Positions 10,531 to 17,380 of a stretch of DNA of 30,720 nt are shown piece by piece. The notes under the pieces were generated by a model. That model was not told the DNA's origin, ran no database searches, and was given only the letters and a program-made list of their open reading frames with translations. This DNA comes from JBOHRE01 sp050732635 (lineage in GTDB: Bacteria > Gemmatimonadota > Gemmatimonadetes > Longimicrobiales > RSA9), in the NCBI GenBank assembly GCA_050732635.1, contig JBOHRE010000033.1, forward strand, positions 1 to 30,720, in the 5' to 3' direction. Each line of letters starts with the position of its first letter. Position 1 is the stretch's first letter. The translations under genes were made by a program, and so were the position numbers.

Positions 10531-13146
10531 CTAGAACCGCGCTGCGCTGCAGGCGATGCGCCGCAAGGTCGCCGGCGCAGAGGGCCGCGGCCGGCCGTCC
10601 ATGACATCGGTGAAGCTGTTCGCCCGGCCACGCCATACGTCGCCCTCGCGTTTCAGCTCCACGGCCGTGCCCACGAAACCGGTCGACCACACGAGCGTGA
10701 TCGAATCTGCCGCGACCGGCCGCCAGTAGGCGTGCCGGAACGGAACGCTCTCCTTCGAGTTGCGCGGCCGCAACAGTGGGTTCGGGGCCTCCGCGGCATG
10801 CGTGCCCGCCCGGTCGAACAGGCGCACCGTATCCGGCACGACGTGCATTGTCTCGGTGTCGCCGGGGCGTGCTTCAGCAAAGCTCGGCGCCCAGGAACCG
10901 AGCTCGAGCACGTGACAGCCGACAGCGGCGTGCTCGATGGTAGCCGGCTCGACGCGTTCGGGTGACCCCACGATCCGCCACAGAGCCACCGAGTCCGGAT
11001 GCGGCTGCGCGGTCACGATCAGGTCGGAGCGCCCGATCAACTCGCCAGTGCGTACCTGCGATTCCGCGAACACGTACAACCCCTCGATGTCGAGCGTGTC
11101 GCGCGCCACGGCCTCCGCCAGGTCGCCGACATCCGACACGCGGGCGCCGCTGCGCTCCAGCGGGTTCGCGTAATCGACCGCGAGGTCGGCGCGGAACGGC
11201 TCGAGCCCGGGCACGACGACGGTGCCGCCCCTCACCAGCAAATCGCTCGCCGAGCGTCCGTTCAGCGGCAGCGACTCGTACCACGCCGGATCCACAGCCG
11301 CATACGCACCGCTGCCGATGGCATCGAGCACACCCAGCAGCGCCGCGAAGTTCACCCGCCGCAGGTACTGCTTCTCCGGATCGTCGGGGTAGCCGCCGGA
11401 CTCGATGAGCACCGTGCTCGTGCCCCACTGCTGCATCAGATCGCCGAACGCGCGGGGATTGAACGACTCGTCGTACTTCGCAACCCGAGCCGGCACCAGC
11501 GGCTCGACCAGCAGGCGCAGCGTCGCGGCGACCCGGCGCGCGCGCTCGCGGACGGGGTCGATGTCGCGCGTCACGCTCCACGGCGGCGCGAGCAGCGCGA
11601 TCGCGACCGTGCGCTCGGCGTCGCCGACCCGCGTACGCACGTTCTGATCGTGCAGGTTGAAGCCGAACTCCGGCTGGAGCGAATCGCGCAGCAGCTTCAA
11701 GGCGCGCCCCTCCGGCGTCGCCTGCGCGCGCGCGTCGCGGTTGATGTCGATACCCTGTGCGTTGCGCCGCTCGAAGCGCTCCGCGCCGTCCGGGTTCAGC
11801 ATCGGCACCGCAACAATCGTCAGCCGGTCACGCAGCCGACCGGCGAGCGGATGCTCGGGCGACGTCGCCAGGAAGTTGAACAGATCGAGCAGCGCCATGG
11901 TGGCGGTCGATTCGTCGCCATGCATCTGCGACCAGAGGAGCACGCGCGTGTCGCCGGTGCCGTGACGCACCGCCCACAGCTCGCGCCCCTCGCCGGATGT
12001 GCCGATGCGGTCGCGCGCCAGCAGGCTCGAGCCGTCGACGATCGGCCCGAGCAGCGCCCACAGCTCGGCGTGCGTGAACTCGCGCTCGGCGAGTCCGTCG
12101 ACGCGATATCGCTCGTGCAGCGAGGCCAGCTTGCGCGCGGCCGCCGGCGCGACCGACGCCGGCAACGTGGATTCCACGAGCTCTTCCCAGACGATGCGCG
12201 AGACGTCACGCGCCACGGCAATGGCCGCGGCACGATCCGCGATGCCACGCGTCAGCACGACCAGCACGTACGGCGCGCGCGCGGGCGGGTACACGATGCC
12301 GCCATCGTGATCGATCTCGGTGATCCAGCCCGTCTTGTTGGCCACGCGGATCCCGGGCGGCACGCCGGCCGGGATCTTCTCCTGGAACTCCTGCGCGGCC
12401 AGGATGGACGTGATCTCGCGGCAGTCGTTGGCGGTGAGCGGACGCAGCGGCGGGGCGACGTCGCCCCGCTCGCAACGCGCGATCACCTCGAGCACTCGGC
12501 CGAAGGCCTGCGCCGTGGTGGTGTTGTTCAGCCCGCGCTGATAGGCCGGGATGTCCTCGACACCGCGGTGTACGACCATTGCCGGGGCGCCGAGCGCGTC
12601 CACCGTGCGTCGCACGTTCGCCGCGCCGACCTGCTCGATCAGGATGTTGGTGGCCAGATTCGAGGAGCGCACGATCATACGCCGCGCCAGCTCGCGCGCG
12701 GGCACGCGCTGCCCCATCAGTCGGTAGAGCGCGCTCTCGCTGTCGCTTTCCGCCGTCAGTCGATACCGGCTCGAGTCCGCGATGCTCGTGAACTCGTCGA
12801 TCGCGACGATACCGGAATCGAGGGCAATGCGACCCTCGGCGGCCTGCCGGAACAGCTCCAGCAGCACCGGCACCTTCATGGTGCTGGCGGCGTGCATGCT
12901 GACGTCCGCGTTCACGGCCACGCGACTGTCGCGTTCCAGGTCGATCAGGTAGACGCCGGTCTCTCCCGGCGTGCTGGCGACGCGCTCGCGGATCCGCTCC
13001 GCGAGGCGAGCCGTGTCGACCACCGCCACAGGCGCAGCGGCCGGTACGGGCCGCTGCGTTGGCGGCGCCGCCGACCCGGTGCAGCCGGTGAGCAACGGCA
13101 GCAGGAGAAGGCCCGAGTTTCGACGTCGCATGTCCCGCTGGCGCAT
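10531..13146 (-). CDS. lipoprotein fusing a class A beta-lactamase-like serine hydrolase to an M14 zinc carboxypeptidase
   Basis: The 871-residue product begins with a lipoprotein signal (lipobox LTGC, Cys22). Residues about 45–325 are a class A beta-lactamase-type domain: nucleophile motif S88-T-M-K91, S161-S-N163 in the SxN position and K271-T-G273; a VED…GLNNTTT stretch at 196–210 replaces the textbook ExxLN omega-loop motif. Residues about 345–620 form an M14 carboxypeptidase domain with H409-xx-E412, N469-R470, H499 and general base E582 (VLIESGG). A C-terminal beta-rich part (about 640–871) ends with a possible lipocalin-like module. The frame is open without interruption. Start chosen at 13146; 13131 is an alternative in-frame ATG, and the frame runs open to 13323 through C-rich intergenic DNA without signal-peptide character. 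It is convergent with the permease gene (43 bp apart). Targets could be beta-lactams, peptidoglycan peptides or other peptides; the sequence does not decide. Confidence 0.88.
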   Translation of the reverse strand: MRQRDMRRRNSGLLLLPLLTGCTGSAAPPTQRPVPAAAPVAVVDTARLAERIRERVASTPGETGVYLIDLERDSRVAVNADVSMHAASTMKVPVLLELFRQAAEGRIALDSGIVAIDEFTSIADSSRYRLTAESDSESALYRLMGQRVPARELARRMIVRSSNLATNILIEQVGAANVRRTVDALGAPAMVVHRGVEDIPAYQRGLNNTTTAQAFGRVLEVIARCERGDVAPPLRPLTANDCREITSILAAQEFQEKIPAGVPPGIRVANKTGWITEIDHDGGIVYPPARAPYVLVVLTRGIADRAAAIAVARDVSRIVWEELVESTLPASVAPAAARKLASLHERYRVDGLAEREFTHAELWALLGPIVDGSSLLARDRIGTSGEGRELWAVRHGTGDTRVLLWSQMHGDESTATMALLDLFNFLATSPEHPLAGRLRDRLTIVAVPMLNPDGAERFERRNAQGIDINRDARAQATPEGRALKLLRDSLQPEFGFNLHDQNVRTRVGDAERTVAIALLAPPWSVTRDIDPVRERARRVAATLRLLVEPLVPARVAKYDESFNPRAFGDLMQQWGTSTVLIESGGYPDDPEKQYLRRVNFAALLGVLDAIGSGAYAAVDPAWYESLPLNGRSASDLLVRGGTVVVPGLEPFRADLAVDYANPLERSGARVSDVGDLAEAVARDTLDIEGLYVFAESQVRTGELIGRSDLIVTAQPHPDSVALWRIVGSPERVEPATIEHAAVGCHVLELGSWAPSFAEARPGDTETMHVVPDTVRLFDRAGTHAAEAPNPLLRPRNSKESVPFRHAYWRPVAADSITLVWSTGFVGTAVELKREGDVWRGRANSFTDVMDGRPRPSAPATLRRIACSAARF

Positions 13147-13201
13147 AAAACGTCCGCGAAGAAGGTTTGCCGATGATGCCCGATGCAGCGCAGGCCGTGC
13201 A

Positions 13202-13259
13202 ACCCCCGCCCCCGCGCCCGCCCCCGCCCCTGACCGCGGCCGCAGGTCGCGGTCAGGGG
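13202..13259. promoter_or_regulatory. C-rich tract and perfect 12-bp inverted repeat between divergent genes
   Basis: CCCCTGACCGCG (13227–13238) pairs perfectly with 13248–13259 across a 9-nt loop. It is preceded by a C-rich imperfect repeat of CCCGCC type (13202–13226). The structure lies between two divergently transcribed genes, where a terminator for either is not expected, so an operator, a leader structure of the minus-strand gene or a relic terminator are the options. Confidence 0.6.
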
Positions 13260-13313
13260 TACCCATCCGCGCGCCGTGCACGTAATCTGAGGAACCCCGT
13301 AGCGAGCGAAGCA

Positions 13314-14930
13314 ATGGGTTCATCGCAACTCACACTGCCGACGACCCCCTCCCCCGCGGCCGAGCCCGGCTCGATCGGAATTGCGCCGGGACGCGCGCTC
13401 CTCTTGCCGTGCGCCTGCGCGCTCGCGCTGGCCGCGTTCGCGCTGCTGCCGTTCGTGCAGCGCTCGCCGAACCTGCCCTGGACGTTCCTCGGCACGGCCG
13501 GCGCGATCCTGGCCTGGAGCGCGCTGCTGTATGCGAGGACGCGCCAGTCGGGACGGACCCTCGTTCTCCAGGTCGCGCTGCGCAAGCAGCACTATGTGCA
13601 GGCGTGCGCGCAGTCGCTGATCCTGATCTACTGGGGCATGTACTGGAGCGGCGTGCCCGCATTCGCGCCGTTCATCGTTGCGCAGCTCATCTTCGCCTAC
13701 GCGTTCGACAGTCTGCTGAGCTGGTCGCGCCGCGACGACTACGCGCTGGGATTCGGGCCGTTCCCCGTGATCCTCAGCATCAACCTGTTCCTGTGGTTCA
13801 GGCTGGACTGGTTCCACTGGCAGTTCGCACTCGTGGCGGTGGGCTACGCCGCCAAGGAGCTGATACGCTGGACGAGGCAGGGGCGGTCGGTCCACATCTT
13901 CAACCCCTCGTCGTTCCCGCTGGCTCTGGCCTCCCTCGTCTTGATCCTCACGGGCACGACGAACCTCACGTTGGGCCAGGAAATCGCCAGCTCGCAGTTC
14001 AATCCGCCGCACATCTACGCCGTGATCTTCCTGGCAGCTCTCCCGGGCCAGCTGCTCTTCGGCGTGGCATCCATGACGCTGTCGGCGGTGATCACCGCCT
14101 ACGCGTTCGCGCTGTTGTACTTCAATGCGACCGGCACGTACCTGTTCTTCGATTCGCATATTCCCGTAGCCGTTTTCCTCGGCATGCACCTGCTCTTCAC
14201 CGATCCCTCCACGTCGCCCCGCAGCGAGCTCGGCCGAATCATGTTCGGGATGCTGTACGGGCTCGGCACGATCGCCGTGTTCGGGCTGCTGACCTTGGCA
14301 GGGGTGCCCGAGTTCTACGACAAGCTGCTGCCGGTGCCGATCATGAACTTGCTCGTGAGGGTCATCGAGCGCGTCGCGGCGTCGGACGCGCTGGCACGAC
14401 TGGATCCGGCTCGCCTGGGCCGGGCGCTGGCGCCCGCGCAGCGATACGTCGCCTACACCTCGATCTGGGCGGGTAGCTTTGTCGTGTTGAGCGCCGCACA
14501 GGGCGTCGGCGACGAGCACCCGGGGCAGTGGCTGCCCTTCTGGGAGCGGGCCTGCCAGGACGGACGTGAGCGCGGCTGCGAGTACCTCGCGGTCATGCAC
14601 TGGAACTACTGTGACCGGGGTTCCGGCTGGGCCTGCAATGAGCTCGGCATCCTTCAGGCGGAGCGACGCATCGATCGGCGCGCGGTGCTGGCCTTCAGCC
14701 GCGCCTGCTCGCTCGGCTTCTCCAGCGGCTGCGAGAACGTCGCTCGACTGACCGGAGGCGCGGCGACCTATGCGCGGGCCGGTCCGCCGATCACGGACCT
14801 GCCGATCGTGCTGCGCGGCAGCAAGGCGCCCGTGCGGGAGCGAAGCCCTGAAGCGTTGTACGCACTCGGCTGCAAGCGCGGGTGGACGGAGCTGTGCACG
14901 CATCAGGCGGGCGCGGGCGTCGCGAGATGA
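13314..14930 (+). CDS. RnfD/NqrB-like polytopic membrane protein with Cys-rich Sel1-like C-terminus
   Basis: From ATG 13314 the product has 538 residues. Residues about 25–365 are many hydrophobic helices with patterns of the NQR2/RnfD/RnfE family: HIFNPSSFPLAL and LLFTDPSTSPRSELGRIMFGMLYGLG. In RnfD/NqrB this fold carries covalent FMN on a Thr of an SGAT-type motif; I see no clear such motif, so flavinylation is doubtful. From about residue 405 the protein continues with Cys-paired units (RACQDGRERGC, CDRGSGWAC, RACSLGFSSGC, LGCKRGWTELC) that look like the disulphide-bonded Sel1-like repeats of Hcp proteins, which implies an extracytoplasmic tail. No other Rnf or Nqr subunits are present. 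The stop overlaps the next start (ATGA), so the cytochrome peroxidase-like lipoprotein is translationally coupled. A role in passing electrons between membrane and the di-haem partner is inference. Confidence 0.8.
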   Translation: MGSSQLTLPTTPSPAAEPGSIGIAPGRALLLPCACALALAAFALLPFVQRSPNLPWTFLGTAGAILAWSALLYARTRQSGRTLVLQVALRKQHYVQACAQSLILIYWGMYWSGVPAFAPFIVAQLIFAYAFDSLLSWSRRDDYALGFGPFPVILSINLFLWFRLDWFHWQFALVAVGYAAKELIRWTRQGRSVHIFNPSSFPLALASLVLILTGTTNLTLGQEIASSQFNPPHIYAVIFLAALPGQLLFGVASMTLSAVITAYAFALLYFNATGTYLFFDSHIPVAVFLGMHLLFTDPSTSPRSELGRIMFGMLYGLGTIAVFGLLTLAGVPEFYDKLLPVPIMNLLVRVIERVAASDALARLDPARLGRALAPAQRYVAYTSIWAGSFVVLSAAQGVGDEHPGQWLPFWERACQDGRERGCEYLAVMHWNYCDRGSGWACNELGILQAERRIDRRAVLAFSRACSLGFSSGCENVARLTGGAATYARAGPPITDLPIVLRGSKAPVRERSPEALYALGCKRGWTELCTHQAGAGVAR

Positions 14931-16399
14931 TCCGCGGGCGGGCCGTGGCCGGAGCGCGCCGGCGAAGCGGGCTCGCCGCGTGGCTGGTGGCTGCTGTCTG
15001 CGCCGGGGTCGCCGGTTGCGCCGATCAGCCGGCCGCCGTCGAGTCGGAATCGGACCCGGGCGCCGAAGCGCGCCTGGACGAGCAGCTTCGCAGCGTGCTC
15101 GCGCGCCACGGCTTCACGGGACGGATCCAGTCGACGCTGGAAGGACGGCTCGGGCGCCCGGTGGACGGGCAGCTCGCCGACATCGGCCGACTGCTGTTCT
15201 TCGACCCGGTCACATCGCTGAGCGGCGACAACAGCTGCTCCGGCTGCCACGCGCCGAACGCGAGCTTCAACGACTCGAAGTCGATCTCGATCGGCGTCGA
15301 CAACAACGGTATCGTCGGGCCGGGTCGCCGCGGACCGCACAACCAGCGGCGGGCGCCGACCATCATCAACGCGGTGTTCTACCCGCGGCTGATGTGGACC
15401 GGGCGCTTTGCGGCCCTTTCCCTCGACCCCTTCGATAACTCGCAGGGCTTCCGCTTTCCGCCACCGGACGGACTCTCGCTGTCGCATATGGAGCACCTGG
15501 TCGGCGCGCAGGCGTTCACGCCGTTCGTGAAGCGCGAGGAGATGGCGGGGTTCGACGTCCCCGGTGATCACGAGACGATCCGCGCAGAGGTGCTGCGACG
15601 GATCAACGCGATCGAGGAGTACCGCACCCGCTTCGCGGCGGTTTTCCCCGAGCTCGAGACGGGCGCGCCGATCGCCTTCGAGCACATCGGTGCGGCGATC
15701 GCCGAGTTCACGTTCACGCTGGTGCGCGCCGACGCGCCGCTCGACCGCTTCGCGCGTGCCGAGACGAACACCATGACCGCCGATCAGAAGCGCGGCGCGC
15801 TACTGTTCTTCGGCCGGGCGATGTGTGGCGAATGCCACATCGCCCGGGATTACGCCAACGAGATGTTCAGCGATTTTCAGGGCCACGTGCTGGCGGTGCC
15901 GCAGATCGTGCCGCGTGAGGGCAACGTTCGCTTCGACGGGCCCGGCGCCAATGAGGACTACGGCGCTGAGCAGGATACGGGCGCCGAGACCGACCGCTAC
16001 GAGTTCCGGACGTCGCCGCTGCGCAACGTCGCGTTCCAGCCCACGTTCATGCACAACGGCGCCTACCTCACGCTGGAGCAGGCCATCCGGCATCACCTGG
16101 ACCTGGACGGCAGTCTGGCCGCGTACACCACGGAGGGGCTCGACCTGTCGCTGCAGGCGCCGGTCGGCCCCATCACCGCCGCCCGCAGCCGGGCACACCC
16201 GCTGCTCGACACGCCGATCGACTTGACCGAGGATGAGTTCCGGCGGCTGGTCGACTTCGTGCGCTGTGCGCTCACCGACCCGGAGGCCGATCCCGAGCGG
16301 CTGCGCGAGCTCGTGCCCGCCAGCCTGCCCAGTGGCGCGGCCGTCCACCGCTTCGAGTTCGACCGCAGCACAGCGCAGGGACGCGCCGGCTGCGCGTGA
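14927..16399 (+). CDS. di-haem cytochrome c peroxidase (CcpA/MauG-like) lipoprotein
   Basis: The 490-residue product starts at the ATG that overlaps the previous stop by 4 nt; the frame is open to 14882 but that extension lies within the preceding gene. A lipobox VAGC (Cys31) predicts a lipid anchor. Two c-type haem sites are present, C104-SG-C107-H108 and C300-GE-C303-H304, in the spacing of bacterial di-haem peroxidases. Other family marks are LLFFDPVTSLSGDNSCSGCH, RRAPTIINAVFYPRLMWTGR, GALLFFGRAMCGECH and the FMHNGAY motif with Met375. Family members reduce H2O2 or carry out MauG-like oxidations outside the cytoplasm. The upstream RnfD/NqrB-like protein is the likely redox partner, by coupling only. 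At 490 residues it is longer than the usual ~330, with extra N-terminal and insert sequence. Confidence 0.92.
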   Translation: MIRGRAVAGARRRSGLAAWLVAAVCAGVAGCADQPAAVESESDPGAEARLDEQLRSVLARHGFTGRIQSTLEGRLGRPVDGQLADIGRLLFFDPVTSLSGDNSCSGCHAPNASFNDSKSISIGVDNNGIVGPGRRGPHNQRRAPTIINAVFYPRLMWTGRFAALSLDPFDNSQGFRFPPPDGLSLSHMEHLVGAQAFTPFVKREEMAGFDVPGDHETIRAEVLRRINAIEEYRTRFAAVFPELETGAPIAFEHIGAAIAEFTFTLVRADAPLDRFARAETNTMTADQKRGALLFFGRAMCGECHIARDYANEMFSDFQGHVLAVPQIVPREGNVRFDGPGANEDYGAEQDTGAETDRYEFRTSPLRNVAFQPTFMHNGAYLTLEQAIRHHLDLDGSLAAYTTEGLDLSLQAPVGPITAARSRAHPLLDTPIDLTEDEFRRLVDFVRCALTDPEADPERLRELVPASLPSGAAVHRFEFDRSTAQGRAGCA

Positions 16400-16424
16400 G
16401 TGTGACGGAACCGTGGCCAAACGC

Positions 16425-16454
16425 TTGACAAAACGCTCGGCGCCTTCGTACTCT
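16425..16454 (+). promoter_or_regulatory. orphan promoter with perfect TTGACA
   Basis: TTGACA (16425–16430), an 18-bp spacer and TACTCT (16449–16454) make the best -35 box seen in the window. It starts 26 bp after the cytochrome stop and points right, yet the next plus-strand gene is susC at 17381. A transcript would run antisense to the 16782–17267 gene unless it ends in the hairpins near 16572–16620. Confidence 0.45.
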
Positions 16455-16781
16455 GCCGGCGTCCGAGCGACAGCGGCGCGCGGAGGCGTTGTCAGGTTTT
16501 CCGGCGCTCGCGCGTTCCCTATCTGGATCGATGGGCAGATCGGCGGCGGCAGCCGCATTCAGATAATGTCTGTCCCGCGCCATGCGGGACCTGCGTGACG
16601 GAGGCCCCTGGACCGGGGTCGAGGTATGAGCGCCAGCACCGCAGGCACCTCGCGGATGAGTTGCCGGCCGCAGCACGCGGCCGCAGCCGGGGGTAGACGT
16701 GCAGCCAGGCGCGCCAGCGCCTGGGGCGCAACGCCTGGCGGGAGGGCGCCAGTGGCTTCGAGGCCACCGCCGCGCCGGCGC
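16455..16781. other. non-coding stretch with tandem hairpins
   Basis: No convincing gene is found here. A perfect 7-bp hairpin GTCCCGC…GCGGGAC (16572–16578 / 16584–16590) is followed by a second stem, GGCCCC…GGGGTC with one G·U pair (about 16603–16620). Around 16697–16740 several CAGGCG/CGCCTG segments can pair and may terminate the minus-strand gene that ends at 16782. Together with the promoter at 16425 this could encode a small RNA; no known RNA family was recognised. Confidence 0.4.
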
Positions 16782-17267
16782 TCAGGGGAATTGGATCCGG
16801 AAGCCGATCGGCCAGACGGCTGCGGGCGGCGGGTCGTCCGGCGGAAGAGTCTCGTCCTCGCCACCGAAAATCGCTCGCGTGGAGAGCACTGCCGCAACGG
16901 CGCCAGCCGCGATCCCTGCCGCGAGCATCGTCGTACGCAGATGATCGATTTCGCGCAGCTCGAGTGTCTGGATGTGATCGCTCCTGAGCTCGACCAGCTG
17001 GTTCAATCGGGTCGCCGGGTAGCCGGGAACGCGCACCTCGGCGGCGACGTCGAGGGTCAATTCGTCCGGTCCTCGCTCGATCAGGAATCCGTCAACCATG
17101 TCCATCGTCGAACCGAGCACGCTGCGCATCTCCTCTGCGCCCGGTTCCGTAAGATGGGCACGGACCTCGGCACCCGGCGTGAGCTGTCCGGGCTCGACCG
17201 GGACGTAGCGATAGCAGCCAAGACAGGCGCTCGAGAGGGCAAGCAGGAAGATTTTCCGACCGCTCAT
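16782..17267 (-). CDS. small envelope protein of unknown function, divergent from susC
   Basis: The 161-residue product was not recognised as a named family. It begins MSGRKIFLLALSSACLGCYR, a secretion signal with two cysteines (15 and 18) that could be lipidated although neither fits the lipobox well. A beta-rich centre (GAEVRAHLTEPG, GFLIERGPDELTLDVAAEV) is followed by a basic patch and one hydrophobic helix (TMLAAGIAAGAVAAVLSTRAIF, split here as TMLAAGIAAG and AVAAVLSTRAIF), then an acidic Pro-rich tail ending FRIQFP. GAGGTG (minus strand, 17277–17272) precedes the ATG by 4 bases. It is divergent from the second susC with 113 bp between the starts. Proteins of this design occur in Gemmatimonadota as I recall, without known function. 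Confidence 0.75.
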   Translation of the reverse strand: MSGRKIFLLALSSACLGCYRYVPVEPGQLTPGAEVRAHLTEPGAEEMRSVLGSTMDMVDGFLIERGPDELTLDVAAEVRVPGYPATRLNQLVELRSDHIQTLELREIDHLRTTMLAAGIAAGAVAAVLSTRAIFGGEDETLPPDDPPPAAVWPIGFRIQFP

Positions 17268-17380
17268 GCAGCACCTCGCGGATCAATGGTTTCATTCGGA
17301 GCCGTAGGATGGTCCAATGAAATGAGCCCGGCAATGCCCGGGCAGGCATCGTCGTCGCAACCCCTCACAAGGAGAACCCC
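17268..17380. promoter_or_regulatory. divergent intergenic region upstream of the second susC
   Basis: The 113 bp must hold promoters for both directions. Visible elements are an inverted repeat TTTCATT…AATGAAA (17290–17296 / 17316–17322), the most AT-rich patch nearby, and a hairpin GCCCGG-CAATGC-CCGGGC (17326–17343). AAGGAG at 17369–17374 is the susC ribosome binding site. No clean -35/-10 pair stands out. Confidence 0.35.

Noticed and set aside
10999..13176. 725-codon open frame on the plus strand
   Set aside because: It is antisense to the beta-lactamase/M14 gene, is rich in Arg/His/Gln typical of reversed GC-rich codons, and shows no domain motif.
13147..13323. Longer N-terminus for the beta-lactamase/M14 protein with a Gly-Ala repeat
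   Set aside because: The repeat comes from C-rich intergenic DNA; the lipoprotein signal begins at 13146 or 13131.
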